Shown piece after piece: positions 24,037 to 36,450 of a DNA stretch of 64,000 nt. Below the pieces are notes generated by a model. That model did no database searches, had not been told where the DNA came from, and saw only the letters and a list, made by a program, of their open reading frames with translations. A program made the position numbers and the translations under genes. The number at the start of each line of letters is the position of its first letter. Position 1 is the first letter of the stretch. Origin of the DNA: Timema cristinae (Eukaryota; Arthropoda; Insecta; Phasmatodea; Timematidae); the NCBI GenBank assembly GCA_039000515.1, contig JBCFYV010000012.1, positions 15,130,290 to 15,194,289 on the forward strand, read 5' to 3'.

Positions 24037-27000
24037 AATGGGCAATAATGATCATGTTTCTCAGATTGAGAATTTAATTGATAACAACAGCTTTCATTTA
24101 TGGGAAGACCAATTAACTGTTTTAATATAGGAAAATGATATTTATGATATTGTAAATGAAACAATAAAACTGGAAGACGTAATCATTAGTCGGGGGAAAA
24201 AAAAAAGCATCATGGATTTAAAAGGACGTGCGTGCTCAAAAGTTATTAGTACAAACATTGATAAAACACTTACATGTTATTGTTGTGCTACAGCCAAAAC
24301 AAGTTTGGTGAACTTTGATAATTGGTAGGGACACAGAGTGACAAATATATCATATTTTACAATAGTTTTTTTATCTTAAACTCATGATAAGGGTACTGAC
24401 ATTGCTCTTCATACTTACAGCACGTTTGATGTCCAAAGAAAACAAGTTGAATATAGGAGAATTGTCTGAAAAGGCTGTTGCTTTCAGATCGGCAGAAAGG
24501 AAATACTTTAATTTTAAAAACTATTCTCGTATTGCAAGATACTGCACTAAATAGGAAGTAATTAATTCTTCGACTGTAAGACGTTGCTTCAAATGTAATA
24601 GCCTGCCTAATCTAACTAAATCGTGTGCTCAAGACATGGAAAACAATAAAGAGTCCTGTAATATTTGTACAAAATAAAATTATCTTGAAAAATACTGTTT
24701 TTGTATAGATAAAACATTGGCCAGAAAAAAATTATTTTCTAACGTGTGGGGATCATGCACTCATTGTTATTGTATTTTTATTGTTATTGACTCGGATGTG
24801 TCATCTAACATGATAAATGATATCTCCCTCTTGTCAGATATGTTTGAGAATAAAAGTAAAATACCAGTTGCAAAAATAGATCATTATATGGAAAATTTTG
24901 GTGTAAGGTTTGTTGAAAGTCAAATACATTATATATTTAAATGAAGTCTTGTATGTGCACGGGCTGAGAAAAAATATGATTTCATTGAGTGCCATTACTG
25001 AAAATGAGAGTGAAATGCTTCTCAACAAGAATAAATTAATATTTTCAAAGATAAACTGAAAACCCTGGGAGGCAATAAACAAAGAAATCGCCTGTATAAA
25101 ATACACCTTAATCTGCGAGAACACATGCAGGCTCTGGTGGCAAGTGAAAAGGAAGTCTATTCTAGTCGCACCGTAAGCTAGGACACTTGGAATTTAAAAC
25201 CTATGAAAGCTTGTGTTATTAGTAGATGGATGTAATATTGAGGCCACTGATATTGACAAACTGACTTATGTTTGCGAAATGTATCTGGAAGCAATAGATA
25301 CCAGATTTCCGTTCAAAAGTGAGAGCAGATAGCCACAGGATCCCTAAAAATTATCCACAGTGGTACGTGTACTTTGAGCAAACCTAAGACTTGGGATGGA
25401 AAAGCATACGTGCCTACGTTCCGCGACAATTGTATTCACTTCTGTGTAGTTTACTTGTTAAAAAGTAAGAGTGAGGTGAAACTAATTTTGAAAGAATATA
25501 TTTCAGAAGTCAAAGCATTAAAGAACCTAAAAGTGTATAAAATAAGATGTGATCATAGTGAGGAGTACAATAAAAATAACTTTCAAGCAAGATGTAAGCA
25601 TAGAGGTATTGTATTAAACCATACCATGAGCTTTAGCCCATAGCATAGTGGAAAAATTGAAAGACTAAACCAATGCATTATGGAGAAAACAAGAGATTTA
25701 ATCTTTGGTTCTTAATTAAGTAAAGATCTTTGGGAATAAACTATCCAAACTTCGACTTATTTATTGAACAGAAGCCCGAATGATACTATCTAATTGGCAC
25801 CGGCATAAAAATGGGCTGGAAAAAACAAAATTTGTCAGGCTTGCAGTTTTTTAATGCTGTGCGTATGCAAAACTCTTGGATATCTTAAAATCTGGGTAGA
25901 CATTCTGAGAAATATGTTTTTGTGGCTGTGCCCTAAATGGCTAACGTCTATGGGATCCAGTTGGGCTTAAAGTTATAGTCTCTAATGACGTCTGATTTGA
26001 GGCTCCAGACTTTAAATCCCATAGGAAAAGTATTTTAAACACAATTTTGACTATGACACTGAAGGAGAGGATTCTTAAAAAGGTCAAGTCATCGAATATG
26101 AAATTAAAAATGACGAGAAAGATAGAATTAATGTAGAAGTAGAAAATGACAACATTAACAATACAGAAGATAACCTTGAAGACCGAAGAAGCACGGTCAG
26201 AAAATTACTACATAAATTTGATGGTTATTTCGTATGAGATAGCCGGGATAAAGAAAAGTGCCCACTCTAATAACATGGAAGAAAATTCAGAACATCAAAG
26301 AAGAATGTATAAGAAGAAAACCTTCGCAATATAACGGATATGTAATTATGAGTTACCAAGAGGCTTTGAGAGTATCAGTTGGAAATAAATTGAAGATATC
26401 AATAGGTGAGTATAAAGTATATTTGAACAAAGATAAAACATGGTGGTATGTAAATGAATATGAAGTACACGATAGAAAAATCTTGTTCAGCAAATGAGTC
26501 TTCAGAGCTTAAAGCAATGGACATCATAAGTAAGGGTTTGTTGTTAAGAGAATTCACGAAAAAAAATGGACTTGACTATCAGGAAACATTCAGTCCATTT
26601 GTTACTACAGCTACTCTAAGGGTTATCTTGGCACTTTCAACCTTGAAAACTTTAAAATTAAATAATGTAATGTTAAAACAGCATTCTTGTATGATGATAT
26701 TGATGAAAGGATATATTTGAAACCTCACTAAGAATATGAAAGAAAGGGAATAGTCTGCATGCTTCAAAAGGCACTTTATGGGTTGAAACAAGCTTCCTCA
26801 AAATGGAATAAATGTTTTACCGAATATATAGAATCCAGAAGACTGAATCGTAACAAGCCCTAACATTGCATATAAAAATGAAAGCAGAACATTATGTCTA
26901 GCTATTTATATAGATGATGGTTTTTTACTAGGAAATGATGAAATTGAAAAGGTTAAATTTCTAAAATGCTTAAATAAAGAATTTGAGCCAGTAACGGTTG

Positions 27001-27980
27001 AGAATCCTAATACATTTTTGAGGATAGATATAAAAAAAGGATGAAAATAAAGTCATGCGCTCCCAATAAAAGTATTTGGCTTCAGTTTTGTAAATTTTTG
27101 GGATGGAACACAGAAAAATTACCATAACACCTATTGTAACATAGGTTTCTGCTGATTCAGAAGTGATAGCTTTTAATTTCCCATACCGGGAATCCATAGA
27201 GTTTACTGTTTTTAGCTAACAAAACCCAGCCCGGTGTGTCTTATGATGTAAGCTACTGCAGCAGATATCTGTAAAATCCAACGTGCCAAAAATGTGTCGA
27301 TGGTAAAGAGAATTGGAAATACCTCAATTTTCAAGAAAATAGACATTACATTTTCTTCTCGCACTGATCCAAATATCGAGGCCTATTGTGACTGAGAAAT
27401 TTCAGGGGACTTGGAGTCGAGGAAAAGCGCATCAAAATATGTTATTATGTTCTCTGGTGGCTCAACCACATTGTTTTCTCGTAAACAACCTATTGTGGCT
27501 TTTAATGACACAAAGGCTGAATTGATTGCTCCAGATGAGTGTTGCAATGAAATTGTTTTCTTAAAACCCCATATCGAAGATCTAACAAAACTAAATTAGG
27601 ACATTAGCTTGAATATAAAAAATCAAATTTCCATGAAATAGATTGAAAATGCGCAGTTTAATAGGAGTAAGCTCATAAACTTGCGATTTCGTTTTATCAG
27701 TAACACTATTTCAGAAAAAAATAATTAAACCTAAATATAGACCCAATGAGGAACAAACCTATTACGGTTTTATAAAGGCATTGATTTCTGAAAAAAGCAA
27801 TAAGGGTCCATTGCTTGAAAATTTTAAATTTGTTCCAATTTTGACACTGAAGTTCTAGATTGCGTTGACTCTATTTTAAATGTCCTTTCTAATGGTTGCA
27901 TTAAACTTGACATAAAAGCTAATTTATGAGTACAGTGGAGAATATTTAGTTTGTGAGCGGTGTCCTTATACTTTTCTAAA
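24037..27980 (+). pseudogene. Copia-type retrotransposon polyprotein, heavily decayed
   Basis: Fragments occur in the Copia order Gag, protease, integrase, reverse transcriptase, RNase H. Gag-like: the start MGNNDHVSQIENL at 24037 with FHLWEDQL. A cysteine-rich stretch (RCFKCN, 24584) may be the zinc knuckle. Integrase: RDNCIHFCVVYLLKSKSEV (25416) and MSFSPxHSGKIERLNQ, the region holding the last catalytic E. Reverse transcriptase: NGLDYQETFSPFVTTATLR (26566), CMLQKALYGLKQASSKWN (26756) and LAIYIDDGFLLGN (26904), which keeps a YxDD-like core as YIDD. RNase H end: ESRKSASKYVIMFSGG (27414) and KAELIAPDECCNEIVFLK, typical of Ty1/Copia. Integrase before reverse transcriptase identifies Copia rather than Gypsy. 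The frame changes many times and flanking LTRs were not found. Confidence 0.85.
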
Positions 27981-28890
27981 GCACTGTACTTTTCAAAGCT
28001 TTGATAAAGCATAAATCATTAGCTGGATCACCACACGAAATTGAACTTTATTATATCACAAGGTATAAATAAATAAAACAAATGATATATTTAACTATAT
28101 ATTCATATCTCAAGGTGAATATTACAAGAGCACTTCAGTTCATCTCTAGCACTGAAAAGAATGTACACCAATCAGTCACATTAAACCACGCTTGATGCAG
28201 TTCTGAAAAGCATCCAATTAAATTAATATTTCTCATGTATAGTTTTATTATCAAAAGAAATTTTAAAAATATCATGTTCAATTTGCGTGGGCAAAAATTT
28301 CTCTTTTTTCATTTTTTTTTTACATATATTCTTGAAGCCCCCTAATATACATTCCGAGTTCACAAGATTTCAAATTGTGAACCTAGTATAATTTGCAGTT
28401 ATCCTGGTGTTACTAGAGTAACGTGAACAGGGGTGTGAGTGGTTGAGGATATGGGGCAATGCGGCTGTCTCCAAGAACGTTCTCTTCTCGCTGTTTGTCG
28501 CCACCGCAGATAAGTTATGAATTATGAAGTAAACCTTGATAGCAGCACCAACATGAGAAAGATGTCGTGTACTTGTCAAGCACTGCCCAGGGAACTATAC
28601 TCTACCTCAAGGAGAGCTACCAGATTAAAAAAAAGTTTTTCTTATAAAGTGCGTTGAAAAACTTTACTTAAGTATACTCATTTGCACGAAATATGATTCA
28701 TGAAATATTTACAAATGACATCAACTTTTTTCTTTCAAAGTGCCGCAATACTCTACTTTTGTTCGTGTATGTTAAGGTCATGATGTAAGATTAAAATTAA
28801 TTTTTCACATATTTTTTGATATCATTGCACGTGTGCTTGGATGGTTTCATCCACCCTTGCGGGTTTTTTCGCATGGTAATTACTGGGATT
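27981..28890. other. gene-free DNA
   Basis: May include the 3' flank of the Copia relic, but no LTR could be paired with upstream sequence. The minus-strand frame at 28370-28579 has no recognisable domain. Confidence 0.45.
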
Positions 28891-28894
28891 AATT

Positions 28895-29080
28895 TATGTG
28901 ATATGAATGAAGGAGGTGGATTTTTTGGTAGTGTTCCCAGATTCACGAGGAAGGAAAATTGGTGAACCATTTAGAAAACACCACCATCAAGTACACCTAG
29001 GCTGGGATTCGAACCTCAACTGATTCGTTCCCAAAATAAGTAAGACTAGAACAGCTTGGCATTTAGTCAACGTGTCTATC
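28895..29080 (-). repeat. SINE relic, type A-like
   Basis: GGTGAACCATTTAGAAAACA, a CACCATCAAGTACACC segment and the B-box complement GGGATTCGAACCTCAAC keep the type A order. The tail end is lost. Confidence 0.5.
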
Positions 29081-29760
29081 GATGTGGATGTGATAGGTTG
29101 TTGATTAAAATAATATAAAGGGAATTAAGGAGGGGGTAAATTGTATAATAAGATAGATAATTAAATGGTAATAAGACATGTTAGTAAAAAAGTGTTAAAG
29201 AGAATAATTAAAGAATATGGGTACAAAGTGTTTTTAATGGAATTACTTTTCATCATGTGCTAGGCCTATTTATCGCCAAAGTGATATTTCTTATTTTAGT
29301 CAAATATTTCATGTTAAATTAACATCACTTTCAAAAGAAAACTTTTTAAATACAAAAATTAATCTAGTGGTATATTTTAATATTCATAATCTAACATATA
29401 TAATGTTATTGTCTTTCCCAATAAATTTTAGTTATTTACATTATGTAAAAAAAATATTTTATGCATTTATATATAGAGAGAGTTATCATCTATTCTTGTA
29501 AGCAACCTATTATCTATATTAATAAAAGTCTATCGGTGTCTATATATATGTAGGCATACCTGTCGAGAGAATTTTAATTACTTCTCGTTGAGATTGAAAG
29601 CGAAAATTTTGTGAAATAGTATATTAACAACTCGAGAAAAGTGCAAATATTTTAAAATTGAAAACGGATTAGAAAAACAAATAAGTGATAGTATAATCAT
29701 TTTATTTCGTCGATAATATGTTATTTGTGCTAGAACTGCAAAGCTTAAGAGGTGAATTAT
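29081..29760. other. gene-free AT-rich DNA
   Basis: No supported feature. Confidence 0.5.
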
Positions 29761-29764
29761 TTGG

Positions 29765-29990
29765 GCACCATTTCTACTACCAGTTTGGGTTATACGTCTA
29801 TGTACTAATTAAGCTAATGTTTTAGGGACGAGTGAGGTTGAATTTTATAGGAGTGTATCCACTTTTGCGTGGCGGTAGAGTGGAGAACCGTTTAAGGAAA
29901 AAGCCTTTAGTACACCGATTGGGATTCGAAAACCAATCTCCCCACCAGCACCTTAAAATATATTGCGAGACTCACGCCTTGGAGCGTAGA
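29765..29990 (-). repeat. SINE, type A
   Basis: Tail complement ACTACCAGTTTGGGTTATAC, body CACTTTTGCGTGGCGGTAG and GGAGAACCGTTTAAGG, and B-box complement GGGATTCGAAAACC. Confidence 0.65.
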
Positions 29991-31765
29991 CCGTGGTGCC
30001 AATGAAGCGCTTTATTTCAAATTGAAATCCAAATAAAAATTATATAAAATATACACGATCACATAGTTTTGGATTTATTTGATTAGTTTGTATTCACATT
30101 AAGCGGTAAAAAGAGTTTTTTGTCAAATTAATTTTTTGACGTTTGACTAAAAGTAATATTTGTGGATTATTTAATGTTTTAAAATATTTGTGGTTATATG
30201 AAATATACTTTTGTAACAACCTAACAAAACCTTATCTTCCATGCATCTACAACTTGAAGTTTGGTTTTTTAGGTGGGGTAATATTGACAGCCTGTCATAG
30301 ACAGGTTTAAGAACCAGTAATACATAAAGGTCTGTTGTAATTCATAGTTAGTTTATACATTATCTAAAGGTTATTAATGAATCATATGGTTTCCATTTAG
30401 TAGAAAAACATAAGAGTATTCATAAATGCACATTCACTTTCTATTAAAAAATAAATCTAAATTTGGCTGTGAAAATAATTAGTTGTATCATTCAGGGTCT
30501 ATTACTTTATAATTTTATGTGGTTTAAAGCAAGACATGACTTCATTTACGGTGTAAATTCTGTAATACTACACCCACGGTTGTCTATTATCAGTTTCCCG
30601 CCATTTGTTTCCTCGAGATTAAAAAGAACAAGGACGAACTCTTTCCTTACCCCCTCACCCTACAGTTTCTCCCTTCACCTCACGCCATCAACAAAAACCA
30701 ACTCATAAACTTTTTTTTTCTTCTCTTGATCCCTAAACTCATGCAATTTTTATGCTTTAGCCTCCTTTGGTACAACATGGTGAAATCTCAACCCCATTTT
30801 TTTTCTCTCAATTCAAGTTACGGTTTGATAAAGTTGGCTCTGGAGTAGGATGTAGAGAGGTGTAGGGATGTGAGGAACATGGATGGTGGGGAGGGAGGGG
30901 CTAAGAGATTCGGGATATTTAATAGAACCACACCACGTCCTTACATATTATCCTTCAACCCTTACGTTGGAGAAAAAGAAAATAGGTTGTCTTGTTTCGT
31001 TGGCTTCTTCATTCCTTCTTCTTGCACAGGATGATAAAAAACTATGAAATAATAATTTAGCACGCCGATACTCTTTGTGTGTTTTTCTCGTGTTGGTGTG
31101 AGTGCTTGTATGGTGTCTATTTGTACTGTTTACTGTATCTGAGTAAATAAAAAAGGTAAACTAATAGTTTTGTCTAGGATATATTATAGTAGGATTATGG
31201 TAGGAATAGAGATTTGCAAAATACCAAAAACATAATATTTTGTGGTAAATATGGTTAACATTTGATTATATTATTAGTTTTATTTTATACCGGTTGATCA
31301 TCTGATAATTTTCCACCAAAATATATCGAAAACAACGCATTGCAGTAAAAAATGTTTTGACAAATGTTGTTTGGTTCTGAGGAGGAGGTATGGTGGTAAG
31401 GCTTGTATGACCTTGGGTGGCTTTGCTAAGGGGACTCCCTAATTTTTATATTACATATTATTGTAGAACACGTTGTGCCAGTTTAAAAAATGTGGTTTTA
31501 TGCTTTTTAAAGTAAAAGCTAATGTAATTTGGAAAGAGTGCTGTATTCTACGACACGACGACTGCAGGAATGTTGCATCTAGGCTGAATATGAACATTTT
31601 GAGCACTTCCTATAATGTTAATCAGCTCAACATTACTGGAGTACAAACATGACTATAACTCGGAAACAAGGTCAAATGGAACACATGTGTATATTAAATT
31701 TCTTCTATTGTTTTAGTGTCTGTTCACCACCAAAGTGGGTCCCACATGTTACGGTACATACTGTA
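29991..31765. other. gene-free DNA with a pyrimidine-rich segment
   Basis: A C/T-rich stretch at about 30590-30760 (CTTACCCCCTCACCCTACAG) gives an open frame without known features. The remainder is unremarkable. Confidence 0.45.
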
Positions 31766-31767
31766 TA

Positions 31768-31771
31768 TGGG

Positions 31772-31815
<44 letters not shown>

Positions 31816-31842
31816 ATTTATTATTTATATATATATATATTT
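31768..31842. repeat. TA microsatellite adjoining a SINE tail
   Basis: About 75 bp of TA with a few TTAT interruptions, abutting the tail end of the SINE at 31846. Confidence 0.9.
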
Positions 31843-31845
31843 AGC

Positions 31846-32085
31846 ACCACGTCTTACTACCCATTCAGGCTATATGCCATATATGGGATATTAACAGCAG
31901 TAATTTTTGCTACACTGCATCTTTCTAACCATTCGGGAAGAACGTATCTAATAAAACTAATTAGGTAAGGATAAGGAAGTTATAATATAAGAGAAAACGT
32001 ACCGCATTTTCGTAAAGGGATGGTTGACCATTTAGAAAGAACCAACCCCGGTAGATCAGGCGTAGAATGCGAGTCTTATGAGCCC
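31846..32085 (-). repeat. SINE, type A with an internal insertion
   Basis: Starts GCACCACGTCTTACTACCCA (tail complement). It diverges between 31885 and 31960, then resumes type A body order with GGAAGTTATAATATAAGAG, GGTTGACCATTTAGAAAGAA and a decayed B box in GTAGAATGCGAGTC. Confidence 0.6.
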
Positions 32086-32446
32086 ATCTCAGATCTGATT
32101 AATCAAGATATTATACATAAGATTACGTTCGAGCCAGAAAACTTATCAAAATGCGATTGTATACATTCTTTACTCAACAACAGAAAAATTGGTGTATATT
32201 CTTTAATTTAAAATATGTATAGTTAATTTTCACTTCTGATGTGTTATTTTAAAATATGGTAGAATAACGTCATTGGTCTCAATTCCACAGTATTTTTAAA
32301 GTAGAATATAAGAAAACCACGCAATGGTACGTCGTTTAGTTCGAACTGTATTATTTACTTAATATTTAGGTGCTATCCATGTTATGTGAGGCGATATTAA
32401 TAACTCTCTAACACATGAGTGAAAATCACCAGCTCTTGTTTGTTTT

Positions 32447-32600
32447 ATTACTGCATCTTACTACCCATTCAGATTATACGCTTATCAGCTCTTTTTACTG
32501 CAGTTTTAGTGAATACTCAATACTCATATCCCCTTGGTTTTCTAAAAGGGTAAGATACTAAATATTCAGACCTCAACAGGATTTGAATTATCATATAACA
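32447..32600 (-). repeat. SINE tail and decayed body
   Basis: GCATCTTACTACCCATTCAG followed by ATTATACGC is the tail complement. CTCAACAGGATTTGAATTAT about 110 bp on is a weak B-box complement. Confidence 0.45.
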
Positions 32601-33587
32601 ATGTTGGTTGGGCATCTTCTGACACCCAGTGTATCAAAGACAATGGCCATAGCAGAGATGCGTAAGGCAAACAGTCCTGTGTATAGCTACATTTATAAAT
32701 TCAATATAGCCTTTTCTTGACAACTTTAAATTATATTACAATTCTCATTCCTGGGGCTTGGCTCAGCTTACATTCATGCATAGCGCATAACAAATAGAAA
32801 CATGGCATAGCGTACAGTGCACAATGCATAGTAAAATATTAACCACTCACAATAAAGTTAAATGATTAAATAATAGGTCTTCAGTCCCAGTGTTGGTACC
32901 GATGCGCTTCCCATCCATCCGGAGTTGGTAATGCACTCATCTCCTCAGCTGGTTAGTGCTGCCTGAACTATCCGGGAGAAATCACAATTCTAAGAGAAGC
33001 TTACAAAGTTCTGCTAGTTTCCCGTTACTTTCCGCATCAGACTTATACGAGCGAGTGAGAAAGACCCTAAAAATTGTACCGGAAAAGTATTTTCACATGT
33101 AACAATTTTTTTTCCCCACAAAGACATTGCCAAAACATATCCATGTAGCGTCAACTTGGAGTTGGGGAGCAAGAGTGATCAGGAATGGTCGGAAATAACC
33201 ACACGTAGTGAAAGTATAACTCTAGTCTCAAAACGTCAAGGAGGTAACGTGACCATATTGGACGCCACTTGGTGTTATTACTTCTGGAACCAAGAACCAC
33301 CGAATTTAAGAAAGTTGACTTAAAATGATTAATGATTGCCACTGACGGTAGCCCAGTAGATACAGCACCAGTCCCTATGTCCATTAATTGAACTGAAATA
33401 ATATCAACTGAATATAATCTTAACATTTAATAACAAGTCATAATATTCCTAGTGAATTAAATGGAAATAACAATATTTACTTCCCAAAATAATCTTTGAA
33501 CAAGTAGTAGCTAAACATTACGCTCACCAATGGGGTTACAGGGACGTGTCATGTGTCGAAAACAAACAGATTACCTTCAAAAGTAAC
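32601..33587. other. gene-free DNA
   Basis: No element was recognised. The minus-strand frame at 33151-33426 (91 codons) shows no domain. Confidence 0.45.
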
Positions 33588-33589
33588 TA

Positions 33590-33620
<31 letters not shown>

Positions 33621-33690
33621 ATATATGTATATATATGTATATATATATGTATATATATGTATATATATATGTATATATATGTATATGTCT
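33588..33690. repeat. compound TA/TG microsatellite
   Basis: TATATATATG and TATATATGTA units repeat about ten times, with the G recurring every 8-12 bases. Confidence 0.9.
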
Positions 33691-34559
33691 ATTGAAGGAT
33701 AATATTAAATTAGGGACGGTGGATTAAAGTCTAACTGATATTACGGAACTACATCTGAAACACTTCTTGGTCATTGTTCACATTCGGCCCTGCACATATA
33801 TTAATAATTCAGTCTGAGAGAAGCCCCCTAAACGTACCAAACCTTGGCCTTCACAGTTATCATGATCTTAATGGAAAAAAAATAGAATTTAGTCGTATCC
33901 AGCATTTTTTTTTTTAAACAGGTAGATGCCTGACTATCAAACTTGCGTGTACAAAGTGAGTTAGTTCTGCCCGAACCCATGACCCCGTCGTCGGTTGGAT
34001 CATGCCGGTACAAATGGGCCACCCTCTGTCACCATCTCCGCTGAGAGGTAAAATAGTCAGCACTCTAACTGGCGGTGTGTATCACCATGATATTGTCGGG
34101 TAGGAGCTCCCTATGCAGGGTCACAAATAATACAGTCCATGTCTAATAAATGCCCAGGCTAATAAATAACTTACATCGTTCAAACTAAACTTGATTAATT
34201 TATCGGTGATAGAACTCCGACCACCGCTATGGCCCTTTCAATCTAATCCAGCACACAGTTCTCGTGAATATACCAATGTACAAATCACTTACTAAGATTC
34301 ACGAATATCCTTCCAGGCTTGGAATAATGCAAATTGACTCCTCGAAAATTTTCACCAACTACGCCCTTTCCCATATACGTCACAAATCCAGCGTTCGTTA
34401 CCCACACTACCCTAAAATTCATTATCTCTGATCACTCGGGGTAAATAGTGCAAGCGTCTCATGTAGCTGTAGTTAATGTTTCGCTCACCATATGTAAACA
34501 TAAGCTAAAGTGGCCAGTAACAGTTTATTTAATGAGAGGGTACGCTAACCCTTAGAGAC
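33691..34559. other. mostly unassigned, with a possible SINE head
   Basis: A minus-strand tRNA-like head may lie at about 33930-34030 (CCCGAACCCATGACCCCG as B-box complement, ATGGGCCACC as A-box complement). The rest is unrecognised. Confidence 0.4.
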
Positions 34560-34770
34560 CACGTTGCTGAAAGTCTGATTAATTAACACAACATACCGTC
34601 CGGGTATCAATCGACATGGCATTGGCAATCTACTTCCCTTCCAAAAGAAGTGGTCCTACGGATCTTCGCTCAGTAAAGATCCGTCAACCTCAGCTGGGTT
34701 TGAACCAGTAAACATCGGGTCCTGAGGCGAGCACTCTACTCCAAGACCACCGAGTACCGATAATGATTAA
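34560..34770 (-). repeat. tRNA-derived SINE, type D
   Basis: On the minus strand the head reads GGTGGTCTTGGAGTAGAGTG and GTTTACTGGTTCAAACCCAG, with A and B boxes in normal order and spacing. The body contains GACGGATCTTTACTGAGC and ACTTCTTTTGGAAGGGAAG. A partial relative lies at 47.08-47.22 kb. Its 3' part (ATACCCGGACGGTATG) may be a remnant of the shared tail, which is uncertain. Confidence 0.55.
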
Positions 34771-35381
34771 AGGTGGACACAAATCCATTGTTTGGTACAT
34801 ATATAAGTTGGATTAGCCTCTTTTGTCTGGTAGATAGTGTTCCTAGAAATACTTATTTCAAGTGTTCACTCAAAAACAAAGTTCATTAAATCTAATACTT
34901 AGGAACATACAAATAAACCCTGTTTAAGTGGTGCTTGTACTATCAAATAAAACGTTCTTTTGTTTTATATTTGATTTTATTACTGTCATGTTTTAAATAG
35001 TAGACCTTATTCTCAATAAATAAGTCAAAACAGTTATAATAGCTATACTTTATTCTCAATTGTATCTACAATAGTAGTCATCGACGTTCAAACAAACTAA
35101 AATTATTGATAAAAAACAAACACGCACCAGTGGTTGGGCTAGACTGAATTGTGCCAATCTATCTGGCTCAGTGACCAGACTCGAACTGTACCAATTGTAA
35201 AACCAACATAAATAAATAAATATAGGTCAAAATAAGTATTCCCCAAGACCAGAATACAATTTTATAGAATGCTATTATATAGCGAATGACGGAATAGTTC
35301 ATCCGATATCGGTTATACCTTTACCCTAAATGTGAAATAAAAATTAATTTCAAAATTACTTTGTTCAAAATGTAACATGGA
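34771..35381. other. gene-free AT-rich DNA
   Basis: No supported feature. Confidence 0.5.
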
Positions 35382-35414
35382 GGTTAGGTTAAGTTAGGCT
35401 AGGTTAGGCTAGTT
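35382..35414 (+). repeat. interstitial TTAGG-like block
   Basis: GGTTAGGTTAAGTTAGGCTA then GGTTAGGCTAG: about six units of the arthropod telomere pentamer TTAGG with substitutions. It is too short to be a telomere. Confidence 0.7.
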
Positions 35415-35504
35415 CAAGTTAAGGGTTAGAAGTTGAACAGGATTACAGGTTGTTCCGCAATTAATGTGTATCAGCTTGACGCAATTCGGGTCGTCCCCAA
35501 TGGT

Positions 35505-35735
35505 TGAATGGTCTAATGCGTCCCTCTCGTGTTAAACTGGCCTGCTGATGACATGGATATCAAGGTTCGAATCCTGGATGGGTCTACTGAGTGTGGTTTT
35601 TCCTAATTGTTCTTCAAATCTCCTTACATGCAGATTCGGGTAGATTATCTTAAAAATGATTCCGTTCTCATCCATACCCTATTAGAGTAACTATCATATA
35701 TGCGTATTACCAGAACAGGTAGTAGGACCCGATGT
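35505..35735 (+). repeat. tRNA-derived SINE, type C
   Basis: Head: GGTTGAATGGTCTAATGCG (A box) and a well-preserved B box in CAAGGTTCGAATCCTGG. Body: GTGGTTTTTCCTAATTG, CTCCTTACATGCAGATTCGG and TTCTCATCCATACCC. The end GCGTATTACCAGAACAGGTA then GTAGGACC is the shared tail, decayed. It matches the copy at 3.03 kb. Confidence 0.7.
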
Positions 35736-35773
35736 TTAAAAAAAAGAAGAAAGGTGATAAGTAATAACAAAAA

Positions 35774-36070
35774 ACACTTACTACGACTTTATTGAAACAC
35801 ATACATTTGAAACACATACATATTAATGCAATTACATTAATCCTAACTCTATGCTCCAATACCTATATTTTAACTTGGAGCTTATTATTCTCTATAAACT
35901 AAACTATTAAGCAAAAAGGACATATAATTGTAGGCAAGAGTTAAGTTTATAGAGAATAATAAGCTCCAAGTTAAAATATAGGTATTGGAGCATAGAGTTA
36001 GGATTAATGTAATTGCATTAATATGTATGTGTTTCAAATGTATGTGTTTCAATAAAGTCGTAGTAAGTGT
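35774..36070. repeat. perfect 127-bp inverted repeat with a 43-bp spacer
   Basis: The left arm (35774-35900) starts ACACTTACTACGACTTTATT and ends TCTCTATAAACT. The right arm (35944-36070) is its exact reverse complement base for base. The spacer is 35901-35943. The left arm contains a short internal duplication of GAAACACATACAT. No frame and no obvious target duplication were seen. Confidence 0.95.
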
Positions 36071-36221
36071 CAACAAAAAACAGAAAAAAAGTATTTCTAC
36101 TACAAGACAATTTCAAACATAAACACTAGGTGTTTTCTTTTTGATGCTGTTACTGCCGTTTTAATTGGCTAGATAGAGCCTCTCATCGCATTCTCATTGG
36201 CTGATAATCTCAAATCAAAGG

Positions 36222-36450
36222 GTTGTTTATGCTCAAGTCCAAAGGCTGTGTATGTCAGGCCCAAGGGTTGTTGACGCCCAAAACCAAGGTTTGTGTATGC
36301 CAAGTCCAAGAGTTGTGTATGTTCAGGACCAAGGGTTGTCTTTGCTCAAGTCCAAGAGTTGTGTGTGTTCAGGACCAAGGGTTGTCTTTGCTCAAGTCCA
36401 AGAGTTGTGTGTGTTCAGGTCCAAGGGTTGTCTTTGCTCAAGTCCAAAGG
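36222..36450 (+). repeat. 23-bp minisatellite, about ten units
   Basis: Two alternating 23-bp subunits, CAAGTCCAAGAGTTGTGTGT-like and CAGGACCAAGGGTTGTCTTT-like, form a 46-bp higher-order unit. The last three 46-bp units are nearly identical and the first is more diverged. The 23-bp length is not a multiple of three, so the overlapping open frames here are by-products. Confidence 0.9.
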
